Shown here piece after piece: positions 25,465 to 33,795 of a DNA stretch of 64,000 nt (position 1 is the first letter of the stretch; each line of letters opens with the position of its first letter). The notes under the pieces are model-generated. The model was given only the letters and a program-made list of their open reading frames with translations, did not search any database and had not been told where the DNA came from. The stretch covers positions 1 through 64,000 of the forward strand of contig DASZLU010000017.1 of assembly GCA_035552195.1 (NCBI GenBank). The letters run 5' to 3'. The stretch comes from CAIKMD01 sp035552195. GTDB taxonomy: Bacteria; Pseudomonadota; Alphaproteobacteria; ATCC43930; CGMCC-115725. The position numbers and the translations under genes were made by a program.

Positions 25465-25642
25465 GCGATGGTTCCCTTCGGGGATTGAATGGGAACGCGG
25501 TGAGGGGCTTCCTCTAAAAGGGATATCCGAAGCCGCGGCTGCCCCCGCAACTGTAAGCGGCGAGCGAGGCGCCAATACGCCACTGGGAAACCGGGAAGGC
25601 GGCGCAAAGCTAGGACCCGCAAGCCAGGAGACCTGCCATCGC
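25465..25642 (+). promoter_or_regulatory. cobalamin riboswitch
   Basis: The leader of btuB carries a textbook adenosylcobalamin riboswitch. The B12 box AGCCAGGAGACCTGCC is at 25622-25637. The closing stem pairs GCGATGG (25465-25471) with CCATCGC (25636-25642). In between are GGTTCCC...GGGAACGCGGTG and the conserved GCTGCCCCCGCAACTGTAAG core near 25539-25558. When cobalamin binds, such RNAs block ribosome access or terminate transcription, so the operon should be on when the cell lacks B12. It occupies most of the 500-base gap between the divergent genes. Confidence 0.97.
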
Positions 25643-25759
25643 CGTGGTCACGCGCGAACACATTGGGCGGGGTGCACCGATGGGGACTAGGAGCGGCCTT
25701 TCGGCGGCAACTGGACTTTGGTTTGCGGTGACGTGTCACGTTGCCGCGAGGCCTTTCTC

Positions 25760-27712
25760 ATGTCCGCTCCTTTTCGTTCCCGAATCGCGATTTCCGTCGT
25801 CCTAGCCAGCCTTCCTTTAGCGATCGGCGCGCGCGCCCAAGACGCATCTCCCGCGCCGATCGTGATCGATACGCCGATCGTGGTGATCGGCGCGACGCGC
25901 GTGCCGACGCCGCAAGATCAACTCGGCACCGACGTCACGGTCATCACCGGCGATCAGATCGAGCAAAGGCAACGGCGCACCTTGCCGGAGGTGCTGCAGG
26001 ATGTGCCTGGTTTGAATGTCGTTCAGGATGGTGGGCCCGGCAGTCAGACCTCGGTCTTCATCCGTGGCGCCAACGCCAATCATACCAAGGTGCTGATCGA
26101 CGGCATCGATGTCAGCGATCCCAGCTCGAGCGACGGTTCCTTCGATTTCTCGCAGATCCTCGCTTCCGATATCGATCGCGTTGAAGTTCTGCGCGGCCCG
26201 CAAAGCGGTCTCTACGGATCAGAGGCGATCGGCGGCGTGATCAATATCATCACCAAGCCCGGCAAGGGCCCGCCGACAGCGACGGCCAGCGTCGAAGGCG
26301 GCTCCTACGGAACCTTCAACCAGACGGCGGGTATCAGCGGCTCGCAGGCGCGGTTCAACTACAACGCCAGCATCACGCATTACCGCAGCACGAATTCGCC
26401 GGTGACGCCAAGCGATCTTGTGCCGGCGGGTCGCCCGGTCAACGACGATTTCTACGACAATAAGACTTTTGCGACGAAGCTCGGCGCCAATCTCACCGAC
26501 AATTTCGATATCGGCCTCGCCGCGCGCTACGTCACTAACGATCTGCGCTCGACCTCCGACGATTTCCTCGGACCGGAGGCGATCCGCACCGACAGCCATA
26601 ACCGCGAGCTCTTCACCCGCGGTACTGCTCATCTCTCCTTGTTCGACGGCCTCCTCGATCAGACGCTGGGCTATGGCTACACGGGCTACCGGCGCGGGAT
26701 TTTCGATCCCAATCCCGCGACCGTGGCCTTCGGCAACGACCCGGATTCTTTTCACGGCGACCGCAATAAAATCGACTACCAGGCGAATGTTCGGGTGCTC
26801 GCGGGGCAGATCGTGACCTTAGGCGCCGAGCATGAGCGCGACACGATCAACGACAGCACACCCGCGACCGGCGCCTACACGACCAATGCTGGCTTCGCGC
26901 AATTGCAATCGAGCTTCGGCGATCGCTTCTTCAACACGGCGAGCGTTCGTTACGACGGCAATAGCCAGTTCGGCGGCGCCGCGACCTATCGCATCGCGCC
27001 GGCGATGAAGGTGCCGGAGACGGATACGACGTTCCGCGGAAGCGTCGGCACCGGCTTCAAGGCGCCGTCGCTCGATCAGCTCTACGATAGTTTTCCGTCG
27101 TTCGGGTTTTTCGCCAATCCCAATCTCGTGCCGGAAAAAAGCTTTGGGTGGGATGCCGGCGTCGAGCAGAAATTTCTCGATCGCCGAGCCTCGGCGGGCG
27201 CGACCTATTTCCACAACGACATCAAGAATCTGATCGACTTCAACGATACGTTCACGACGCTGATCAACGTGGGTCAGGCGACGACCTATGGTGTCGAGAC
27301 TTTCCTCGCCTATAAGCCGTGGGACGTGCTCAGCTTGCGCGCCGATTACACCTACACTGTCGCGCGCGACGACGTCGCAGACCAGGAATTGCCGCGCCGG
27401 CCGAAGCACAAGGCGAGCCTCGAGGCGACCTGGCAGGTGACCGAGCACGCGTCGCTCACCGGCACCGTGCTCTACACCGGGCCGTGGATCGATGCGAACC
27501 GCTCCGGCACGATGGGCGGGCTGGTGGCGAGCCGCTATACGATCGTCAATATTGCCGGCGCCTACGATCTGGGGCATGGGGTGACGGCTTTCGCGCGGGT
27601 CGATAATCTCACCGACAGGCGCTACCAGGATCCGATCGGCTTCCTGCATCAGGGGATCGGCGTCTTTGGTGGCGTGAAGGTCGCGATCGATGCCGCGACG
27701 TTTGGTGGCTAG
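25760..27712 (+). CDS. btuB: TonB-dependent cobalamin receptor BtuB
   Basis: Outer-membrane TonB-dependent receptor (about 650 residues). It has a signal peptide (SRIAISVVLASLPLAIGARA), a TonB box region PIVIDTPIVVIGATR, the plug domain with RTLPEVLQDVPGLNVVQDGG and VFIRGANANHTKVLIDGIDV, RVEVLRGPQSGLYGSEAIGG, and a C-terminal 22-strand barrel ending GIGVFGGVKVAIDAATFGG. The assignment to cobalamin rests on the riboswitch directly upstream plus BtuB-like motifs. Start ATG at 25760 gives the signal peptide. It heads a three-gene operon with two uncharacterised genes. Confidence 0.93.
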   Translation: MSAPFRSRIAISVVLASLPLAIGARAQDASPAPIVIDTPIVVIGATRVPTPQDQLGTDVTVITGDQIEQRQRRTLPEVLQDVPGLNVVQDGGPGSQTSVFIRGANANHTKVLIDGIDVSDPSSSDGSFDFSQILASDIDRVEVLRGPQSGLYGSEAIGGVINIITKPGKGPPTATASVEGGSYGTFNQTAGISGSQARFNYNASITHYRSTNSPVTPSDLVPAGRPVNDDFYDNKTFATKLGANLTDNFDIGLAARYVTNDLRSTSDDFLGPEAIRTDSHNRELFTRGTAHLSLFDGLLDQTLGYGYTGYRRGIFDPNPATVAFGNDPDSFHGDRNKIDYQANVRVLAGQIVTLGAEHERDTINDSTPATGAYTTNAGFAQLQSSFGDRFFNTASVRYDGNSQFGGAATYRIAPAMKVPETDTTFRGSVGTGFKAPSLDQLYDSFPSFGFFANPNLVPEKSFGWDAGVEQKFLDRRASAGATYFHNDIKNLIDFNDTFTTLINVGQATTYGVETFLAYKPWDVLSLRADYTYTVARDDVADQELPRRPKHKASLEATWQVTEHASLTGTVLYTGPWIDANRSGTMGGLVASRYTIVNIAGAYDLGHGVTAFARVDNLTDRRYQDPIGFLHQGIGVFGGVKVAIDAATFGG

Positions 27713-27729
27713 ATGAGGAGCGCCCGTGC

Positions 27730-28311
27730 ATGGGACCAGCGGTCGTACCGCAGCGGATCGTCGATGAAGACGGCGCGACCGTCGAGATTTTCGCGCTGCC
27801 GACCGACCCCGAGAGTCTCGAGGCGCTCATGCGCGACATCTTCACCCATCACTGGCACGAGATCACCTTCGGTCCAGTCATTCAGGGCGCGGCGTGGGAG
27901 ATGCGTGCCGCAGTCGCGCCCGACCGGATCGCGATGTTCGACGGGTATCTGACCGTGGCTTTTGGCGTGCCGCATTTTCACATCTGCATTGGCGAGCATA
28001 GAGGGCCGCACAACAATCCTGTCGCACCGGCGCTCGCCCATCATCGCCGGACATCGCGCGCCGAGCTTTACCGCCGGCTATCGAGCGAGAAGACGCCGGT
28101 GTCCTGGGGACTGCGGCTCTTCAACGGCAAGGACGAGCAGCAGATTACAGTGCTACTGCCCAATCCTTTCCTCGATGCCGAGACCGACAAGGTCTTGCGC
28201 GTGCCCAATTGGTCGCGGCTCGCCCTTTGGGACAAGCTTCGCGCGCGCTGGTTTGGCCTGAAGGAGCCCGATGCCTTCGATCGTTCGGGCACCGGCTTCC
28301 GCCATCATTGA
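27730..28311 (+). CDS. uncharacterised protein in cobalamin-regulated operon
   Basis: A soluble 193-residue protein, second gene after the riboswitch and 17 bases behind btuB. It has no signal peptide or membrane segment. The striking features are His-rich clusters THHWHEITFGP (around 41) and VPHFHICIGEHRGPHNNP (around 80-97), with a Cys between them, which would suit metal or corrinoid binding. Later come ELYRRLSSEKTPVSWGLRLF and QITVLLPNPFLDAETDKVL. I recognise no named family. The ATG at 27730 is preceded by GAGGAG. Position implies a role in B12 or cobalt handling; that is inference. Confidence 0.8.
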   Translation: MGPAVVPQRIVDEDGATVEIFALPTDPESLEALMRDIFTHHWHEITFGPVIQGAAWEMRAAVAPDRIAMFDGYLTVAFGVPHFHICIGEHRGPHNNPVAPALAHHRRTSRAELYRRLSSEKTPVSWGLRLFNGKDEQQITVLLPNPFLDAETDKVLRVPNWSRLALWDKLRARWFGLKEPDAFDRSGTGFRHH

Positions 28312-28336
28312 AACCTTAGCCAAAGGAACGCACGAG

Positions 28337-28903
28337 ATGCAGCAGAATCCTCGAACCGCGCCCGATCTTCCGCGTCACGTCTTGTGGCTGGCCGTGCTCG
28401 TCGCGGCGAGCGTAGGTTTCAGCTTCGGCTTCGCTTGCGCCGTGCCCTTCGCTGCGTTTGGTGCTGCTACCGCACTGACGCTCAACACGCGCGATGCGCT
28501 GTTGCTGACGATCGCGCTCTGGCTGGTCAATCAGATTATCGGCTTCGCGTTCTTGGGTTATCCCTGGGACGGGATAGCGCTGCTTTGGGGCATCGTGCTC
28601 GGTGTTGTCGCGTTGCTGTCGACTGGGGCTGCGCGGATTGTCACCACACGGCTTGCGTCGTCGCCCCAGAGCGTCACCTTAATCGCCAGCTTTGTGGCGG
28701 CTTTCATTACCTATGAGGGCAGTCTCTACATCGTCTCCGCGACGTGGCTCGGCGGCACCGATTACTACGCCGTATCGACCGTTGCCCATATCGCGGGATT
28801 GAACACGCTGGCCTTCGTCGGCCTGCTTATCCTCGATCGCCTCGGCCGGATGCTGCGTCTCATCGCTCCGCCTTCCGTTATGGCGACGCCGCGACACGCT
28901 TGA
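28337..28903 (+). CDS. multi-span membrane protein in cobalamin-regulated operon
   Basis: A 188-residue inner-membrane protein with about six hydrophobic segments (for example WLAVLVAASVGFSFGFACAV and LWGIVLGVVALLSTGAARIV). Notable motifs are NTRDALLLTIALWLVNQIIG followed by FAFLGYPWD. The size and topology recall substrate-binding S components of ECF transporters, including the solitary cobalamin transporter BtuM, but I cannot show homology. It is third in the riboswitch-controlled operon; I prefer the ATG at 28337 over an upstream frame that would overlap the previous gene. Likely a corrinoid or cobalt permease, by context only. Confidence 0.75.
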   Translation: MQQNPRTAPDLPRHVLWLAVLVAASVGFSFGFACAVPFAAFGAATALTLNTRDALLLTIALWLVNQIIGFAFLGYPWDGIALLWGIVLGVVALLSTGAARIVTTRLASSPQSVTLIASFVAAFITYEGSLYIVSATWLGGTDYYAVSTVAHIAGLNTLAFVGLLILDRLGRMLRLIAPPSVMATPRHA

Positions 28904-28917
28904 AGCCGCGGTCCGCT

Positions 28918-29115
28918 TTAGGCCGCGCTGTGATCTTGCGGATAGAGGAGTAGGGGACGCGCGCCCTGCCAGATCTCGATACCTGCGAATTCGGGCCGGG
29001 TCGTTAAAAGGCCGCGTCCATGGTCGAGCGCGGCGGCGTCGGACGGACTAAGGTATTCGACCACTTCGCAAATACGCCGCTCTTTGCTGACGAAGTAGGC
29101 TCGGTACCAGTTCAT
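28918..29115 (-). CDS. small hypothetical protein
   Basis: A 65-residue protein beginning MNWYRAYFVSKERRICEVVE and ending EIWQGARPLLLYPQDHSAA. The pattern (YRAYF at the start, a short acidic helix, then an IEIWQGAR strand) resembles a group of tiny hypothetical proteins common in alphaproteobacteria whose role is not known. It converges with the membrane-protein gene 15 bases away. No motif suggests a function. Confidence 0.6.
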   Translation of the reverse strand: MNWYRAYFVSKERRICEVVEYLSPSDAAALDHGRGLLTTRPEFAGIEIWQGARPLLLYPQDHSAA

Positions 29116-29244
29116 CTCGACATCCCGCTAAATGTTCGCCCGTTTATGTGGCGTGAAAATCTATTATTTCGAGAAATCCATCAATTGGGGGGACCGCGTA
29201 CGGGAAACCACGTAGGCAGGGTCAGGTGTGGCCGAAGATTTAAT

Positions 29245-30246
29245 CTAGTGGAACAGCCGGTCGAACAGGCCAATGCGGAAATTCTCGGGCATCACCAGGG
29301 TGAGCGTGTCGCCCTGATAGCGATCCGGCACTTTGGGTATTGGCGAGGCCGCGCGAATCATATTGAGCGCGGCCTGATCGAGCAGCGGAAAGCCAGAGCT
29401 TTTCTCGATCCAGGCATCAATCACTGTGCCGTCGCGCGTGAATTTGAAGCCGAGTTGCACCACCCCTTCTTGCTTTTGTTTGACGGCTTCATCGGGATAT
29501 TTGCGATAGCGCTGCACCCAGCGCCGCACCGCGTCCAGATAATTGTCGCCCGGCCCTTCGAGTGAGCCATTGCCAACGGCGGCGCGCCCGGCGCCGGCAT
29601 CGCCGCGACCGCGCCCGCCGGCGCCGGGCGGCAACGGCTGATCGGCGTCGGAAGCGCTCGCGGACTGGCTCGGCGTTTCCGACGCGGTCGTCGGTTGCTG
29701 GGCAGCGGGTTCTGGCGTCGCAGGCGTCGGCGTAGTTTGAGTCGCCTCGGTATGGGGCGGGGGCGGCTTTGGCTGCGGCGGCCGCGGCTTGTGCTGCGGC
29801 ACCGGCTCGGCCGTTTCTTGTGGCGCGGGGGCCGGCGTGATCTGCGTCTGCGCCAAGCTCGGCACTTCGGCCGAAGGCTCCGGCGGCGTCTCGATCGGCG
29901 GCGTCGGCTGCCGCAGTTCTGGTTCGGCCGTGCTGGGCGTCGGTTCCGACGCGCTCTCGGGTGCACTGGCGGCACTCGCGGAGGAGGCAGCAGTCTCGCT
30001 GTCGCCGCCGCCCATAGCGCCCGATTGGCCTTCCTTTTCTTGGATCACGGTGATCGGGATCGGGGGGAGCGGAATCTGTTCCTCGCCGACCGGTTGCCAG
30101 AGCAGATAGAGCAGGGCGATGACCAGGGCATGTGAGGAAGCCGAGAGCCACATGGCCGTGCGAAAGCGTCGCCGCTCGCGCGTTTGCGCGGCCGCTGCAT
30201 CCTCATCGAGGCGTGGTCCGGTAGCGAGGGTGGTGGTCTGGGTCAT
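29245..30246 (-). CDS. tonB: energy transducer TonB
   Basis: Intact TonB of about 333 residues. It has a cytoplasmic N-terminus (RERRRFRTAMWLSASSHALV), one membrane anchor (VIALLYLLW), a long Pro/Glu/Thr-rich periplasmic linker from about 55 to 245, and the C-terminal TonB domain YLDAVRRWVQRYRKYPDEAV, GVVQLGFKFTRDGTVIDAWI, SGFPLLDQAALNMIRAASPI. It transmits ExbBD energy to receptors such as the btuB product; exbB and exbD are not in the window. I chose the ATG at 30246. Together with the broken copy at 22 kb, this is the only functional-looking TonB here. Confidence 0.9.
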   Translation of the reverse strand: MTQTTTLATGPRLDEDAAAAQTRERRRFRTAMWLSASSHALVIALLYLLWQPVGEEQIPLPPIPITVIQEKEGQSGAMGGGDSETAASSASAASAPESASEPTPSTAEPELRQPTPPIETPPEPSAEVPSLAQTQITPAPAPQETAEPVPQHKPRPPQPKPPPPHTEATQTTPTPATPEPAAQQPTTASETPSQSASASDADQPLPPGAGGRGRGDAGAGRAAVGNGSLEGPGDNYLDAVRRWVQRYRKYPDEAVKQKQEGVVQLGFKFTRDGTVIDAWIEKSSGFPLLDQAALNMIRAASPIPKVPDRYQGDTLTLVMPENFRIGLFDRLFH

Positions 30247-30542
30247 CCCCTGAAATCCGCCCCCGTGGCAATAAACGCCGATCGGTGCCTTAGCGTTGCG
30301 CAAGCTTCAGCGATGCCGGATCGCCTGGAGCGGCGTTGTGGCCCGTTCATCCATGACTTCGTGAACCGCTTTGTCGCACTGCGCAAGAGCTTGCCAAGGC
30401 AAAGCTAGGTGCCGGCTCCTCGCAGGAGTGAAAGTCAAAGTGCCGTCGTGGCGGTCGAACTTGCCGAGCGGCGCGGAATCCTGTTGTTTCGGGGTCCAAA
30501 GGAGGGATCGTCAGCCCCTCTAAGACAGGGAGAGCGCGATTC

Positions 30543-31325
30543 ATGCCGAACTTTGCGGCCAATCTCAGTACGCTTTTTACCGAATTGCCGTTTCTCGAAA
30601 GGTTTGCCGCCGCGCATATCGCCGGCTTTCGCGCCGTCGAGTTCCAAGCGCCCTATGATTTCGCCGCTGACGAGATCGCCGCTTGCGCTAAAGCGGCGGG
30701 GGTAAAGATCGTGCTGTTCAACGCGCCGATGGGAAATGCAAAAGCAGGCGAGCGCGGTTTTGGTGCGCAGCCGGGGCGCGAAGTCGATTTCGATTCCAGC
30801 GTTGCCAAAGCGCTCGATTATGCGCGTGTGCTTGATTGTCATCAGATTCACGTGCTCGCTGGTCTTGAGAACGCGGAGGGGCGAGCGAAACAGGAAGCAG
30901 TTTACGTTTCCAATCTTCGGCGTGCAGCCGTGAACGCGGCGGCGCAAGACGTCACCTTGCTGATCGAGCCGCTCAACCGGCGCGACAATCCCGGCTATTT
31001 CCTCGGCAGCACGCGCGAGGCGGTCGCGATCCTCGATCGCGTCGCGCATGCCAATGTCGCGCTGCAATTCGATCTCTATCATTGCCAGATTAGCGAAGGC
31101 GATCTCGCGCAGCATGTGCGTGGCCTCAAAGGTCGCTATCCGCATGTGCAGATCGCCAACGTGCCGGGCCGGCATGAGCCCGGGCAGGGCGAGATCGATT
31201 TCGCTTTTCTATTCGATCTCTTTGACGAGATTGGCTATGGCGGCTGGATCGGCGCCGAATACCGGCCGAAGAATGGAACACTAGCGGGTCTTACCTGGGG
31301 CCGGCGCTGGGGTATCGGACGATAA
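30543..31325 (+). CDS. hyi: hydroxypyruvate isomerase family (Hyi/OtnI)
   Basis: TIM-barrel sugar isomerase of 260 residues. It starts MPNFAANLSTLFTELPFLER and has GFRAVEFQAPYDF, VLFNAPMG, IEPLNRRDNPGYFL with the metal Glu, QFDLYHCQISEGDL with metal Asp, and the closing GYGGWIGAEYRPK. These match hydroxypyruvate isomerase and the 2-oxo-tetronate isomerase OtnI, which are hard to tell apart. It lies 21 bases before the SDR gene and likely shares its transcript. The 296 bases before it (30247-30542) hold only the probable promoter. Confidence 0.9.
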   Translation: MPNFAANLSTLFTELPFLERFAAAHIAGFRAVEFQAPYDFAADEIAACAKAAGVKIVLFNAPMGNAKAGERGFGAQPGREVDFDSSVAKALDYARVLDCHQIHVLAGLENAEGRAKQEAVYVSNLRRAAVNAAAQDVTLLIEPLNRRDNPGYFLGSTREAVAILDRVAHANVALQFDLYHCQISEGDLAQHVRGLKGRYPHVQIANVPGRHEPGQGEIDFAFLFDLFDEIGYGGWIGAEYRPKNGTLAGLTWGRRWGIGR

Positions 31326-31346
31326 AGGGGCCTTGGAGGATAGAAA

Positions 31347-32096
31347 ATGGCCGATCGGCTAAAGAACAAGACCGCCGTGATCACGGCGGCGGCACAAGGG
31401 ATCGGTCGGGCTTGCGCCGTCGCTTTTGCCGCCGAAGGCGCGAAGGTAATCGCGACCGACATCGATACGGGCAAGCTCGACAGTCTCAAGGCCGAAGGCG
31501 GAAGCAAGATCGCGACCCGCCGCCTCGACGTGACGAATAAGAGCGACATCGATGCGTTCGCCGAGGAGATCGGTGCGGTCGAGGTGCTGATCAATTGCGC
31601 CGGCTTCGTCCATCACGGCACGATCCTCGATTGCAGCGAGTCGGATTGGGACTTCACTCTCGAGCTCAACCTGCGCGGTTCCTACCGCATGATTCGCGCC
31701 TTGCTGCCGGCGATGCTGAAAGCGGGGAAGGGCGCTTCAATCATCAACATGTCGTCGAGCGTCTCGTCGCTCAAAGCCGCGCCCAACCGCTTCGTGTACA
31801 CCACCAGCAAAGCTGGGGTGATCGGTCTAACCAAAGCGGTGGCGATCGATTTCATCGGCCAGGGGATTCGCTGCAACGCGATTTGCCCGGGCACGGTGGC
31901 GACGCCGTCGCTCGATGACCGTATCGCGGCGCAAGGCGGCACCGCCGAGGCACGCCGGGCTTTTGTCGCGCGCCAGCCGCTCGGTAGACTCGGCACGGCG
32001 GAAGAGATCGCGGCGCTCGCTGTTTATCTCGCGAGCGATGAAAGCTCGTTTACGACAGGCGCCACCCATCTTATCGATGGCGGGTTCACTCTTTAA
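31347..32096 (+). CDS. SDR family dehydrogenase, 2-keto-3-deoxy-L-fuconate dehydrogenase type
   Basis: Classical short-chain dehydrogenase (249 residues). NAD-binding TAAAQGIGRACAVAFAAEGA, the acidic ATDID after the second strand (NAD preference), NCAGFVHHGTILDC, active site Ser in INMSSSVSSLK and Tyr/Lys in VYTTSKAGVIGLTK, then PGTVATPSLDDRI. The GFVHHGTILDC and PGTVATPSL segments are the marks of the group containing 2-keto-3-deoxy-L-fuconate dehydrogenase and mammalian BDH2. The FAH-hydrolase gene next door supports the sugar-acid role. Ligand choice is inferred from that pairing. Confidence 0.87.
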   Translation: MADRLKNKTAVITAAAQGIGRACAVAFAAEGAKVIATDIDTGKLDSLKAEGGSKIATRRLDVTNKSDIDAFAEEIGAVEVLINCAGFVHHGTILDCSESDWDFTLELNLRGSYRMIRALLPAMLKAGKGASIINMSSSVSSLKAAPNRFVYTTSKAGVIGLTKAVAIDFIGQGIRCNAICPGTVATPSLDDRIAAQGGTAEARRAFVARQPLGRLGTAEEIAALAVYLASDESSFTTGATHLIDGGFTL

Positions 32097-32124
32097 GCAA
32101 CAGATAAAGAAGGGGCACTAAGTC

Positions 32125-32970
32125 ATGAAACTACTTCGCTATGGCCTGAAGGGTAAGGAAAAGCCCGGTGTCCTCGATCGCAACGGCAACATGCGCGATC
32201 TCAGCGGTGTGCTCGCGGACATCACGCCGGACCAGCTCTCGCCGGCGGCGCTCGATCGTTTGCGCAAAATCGACCCCGCCAGCCTGCCGCCGGTCACCGG
32301 CCAGCAGCGCTACGGCGTGCCGATCACGAATATCGGCAAGCTGGTTTGCATCGGTCTCAATTATCACGACCACGCCAACGAGACCGGCAATCCGATCCCG
32401 AAGGAGCCTGTCGTATTCATGAAGGCGACCAGCTCGCTGACGGGCCCCAATGACGACGTCATCCTGCCGAAGGCCGCGACCAAAGGCGATTGGGAGGTCG
32501 AGCTCGGCATCGTCATCGGCACCACGGCGCAATACGTCGCCGAGCATGACGCGCTGAAGCACGTCGCAGGCTATTGCATCGTTAATGACGTCTCGGAACG
32601 CGCGTTCCAGATGGAGCGTGGTGGGCAATGGACCAAGGGCAAGAGTTGCGACACCTTCGGACCGGTCGGCCCCTGGCTCGTCACCGCCGACGAAGTTCCC
32701 GATCCCCAGGCGCTCGATGTCATGTGCGAGGTCAGCGGCCAAGTGATGCAGAAGGGCTCGACCAAGAACATGATCTTCAGCTGCGCGAAGATCGTCAGCT
32801 ATCTCAGCCACTTCATGACCTTATCGCCGGGCGACGTGATCCCGACCGGGACGCCCGCCGGCGTCGGCCTCGGCATGAAGCCACCGCGTTTCCTGAAACC
32901 GGGCGACACGATGCGTCTTACGGTTGCCGGCCTGGGCGAGCAGCGTCAGAAGGTGCTGGCTTATGGGTGA
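32125..32970 (+). CDS. fumarylacetoacetate hydrolase family, 2,4-diketo-3-deoxy-L-fuconate hydrolase type
   Basis: FAH-family hydrolase of 281 residues that cleaves a carbon-carbon bond in a diketo acid using a divalent metal. Signature segments: GLNYHDHANETGNPIPKEPV, the metal-binding DWEVELGIVIG, GYCIVNDVSERAFQ, WTKGKSCDTFGPVGPWLVT, and GDVIPTGTPAGVGLGMKPPR. This closely follows the pattern of proteins often labelled ureidoglycolate lyase but shown in several bacteria to act on 2,4-diketo-3-deoxy-L-fuconate. It is 28 bases after the SDR whose product would be its substrate. Confidence 0.9.
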   Translation: MKLLRYGLKGKEKPGVLDRNGNMRDLSGVLADITPDQLSPAALDRLRKIDPASLPPVTGQQRYGVPITNIGKLVCIGLNYHDHANETGNPIPKEPVVFMKATSSLTGPNDDVILPKAATKGDWEVELGIVIGTTAQYVAEHDALKHVAGYCIVNDVSERAFQMERGGQWTKGKSCDTFGPVGPWLVTADEVPDPQALDVMCEVSGQVMQKGSTKNMIFSCAKIVSYLSHFMTLSPGDVIPTGTPAGVGLGMKPPRFLKPGDTMRLTVAGLGEQRQKVLAYG

Positions 32971-33048
32971 CCTATGACGAAATCATGGCTGTGGCGCAGA
33001 AATTAAATACGCGTTATTCTGGTGCGTTAGTCTGCGCCAAGGGGATCC

Positions 33049-33699
33049 ATGTACGACCACCGCCGTCCGGGGTTTTTCCGGAATGATGAGCCTCAATCGG
33101 GACGCCGAGTCGAGGCCAAAGTAAAATGGTTTAACGCCGCAAAGGGTTTCGGTTTCGTCACTCTTTCCGATGGCAGTCCGGATGCGTTCCTTCCGATGGC
33201 GATCCTTCGCCGTGCGGGATACGACGACATTCGCGAGGGTGCGTCGGTCACGTGCGAAGTCGGTGCCGGTGCGAAAGGACCGCTCGTCGTCAACGTGCTG
33301 AATGTCGACAACAGCACTGCCGTTGCCTCGTCCGGCGGCGGCGGCGGTGGCAGCTACGGCCAACGCGATCGTGATTACGGTGGTGGTGGTGGTGGCGGCG
33401 GTCGCGGCGGCGGTTTCCGACAGGATAGCTATCGCCAAGACAGCTATCGCCAAGACAGCTTTCGCCAAGACAGCGCACCGCGTGGACCGGCGCAAAGCGT
33501 TGAAGGTGCGGTGAAGTGGTTCGAGCCCGATAAAGGCTACGGCTTCATCTCGCCCGATGGCGGCGGCAAGGACATTTTCGTGCACGTCACGGCGCTGCGT
33601 CGCAGCGGCGTTCAAACGCTTGGCCCAGGCCAGCGCGTGCGGGTTGATGTCGTCGATGGCCGCAAGGGCCTCGAGGCCGATCGGGTCGAACTGATCTGA
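33049..33699 (+). CDS. double cold-shock-domain protein with Gly-rich linker
   Basis: A 216-residue protein with two cold-shock domains joined by a disordered Gly/Arg-rich linker. CSD1 (about 21-85): AKVKWFNAAKGFGFVTLSDG with the RNP1-like KGFGFV. CSD2 (about 151-215): GAVKWFEPDKGYGFISPDGG and KDIFVHVTALRRSG with RNP2-like IFVHV. CSD1 lacks the normal RNP2 Phe-Val-His; it reads DAFLPMAILRR. The linker has poly-Gly runs and four RQDSY/F repeats. It likely binds RNA or single-stranded DNA. Long two-CSD proteins of this design are typical of alphaproteobacteria. Confidence 0.9.
   Translation: MYDHRRPGFFRNDEPQSGRRVEAKVKWFNAAKGFGFVTLSDGSPDAFLPMAILRRAGYDDIREGASVTCEVGAGAKGPLVVNVLNVDNSTAVASSGGGGGGSYGQRDRDYGGGGGGGGRGGGFRQDSYRQDSYRQDSFRQDSAPRGPAQSVEGAVKWFEPDKGYGFISPDGGGKDIFVHVTALRRSGVQTLGPGQRVRVDVVDGRKGLEADRVELI
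33418..33477 (+). repeat. four tandem 15-bp repeats in cold-shock gene
   Basis: Units CGACAGGATAGCTAT, CGCCAAGACAGCTAT, CGCCAAGACAGCTTT and CGCCAAGACAGCGCA follow each other and encode R-Q-D-S-Y/F repeats in the linker. The second and third differ by one base, so the array probably expanded recently and may vary in copy number between strains. Confidence 0.9.
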
Positions 33700-33795
33700 C
33701 ACGAAATCGCAGGGGTGGGTGGGCCCGGCCGCGCGGACTAGCGCGGCACGCCGGGCGTGGTAAGTTGGTACCGCCGCTGGCAATGGGTAGGTAGC

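Noticed and set aside
30247..30542. Gap searched for a tRNA or small RNA.
   Set aside because: No cloverleaf, T-loop consensus or clear hairpin was found; it is probably just a promoter region.
33418..33477. Tandem repeats considered as a CRISPR array.
   Set aside because: Units are contiguous, have no spacers, and keep the reading frame of the cold-shock protein.
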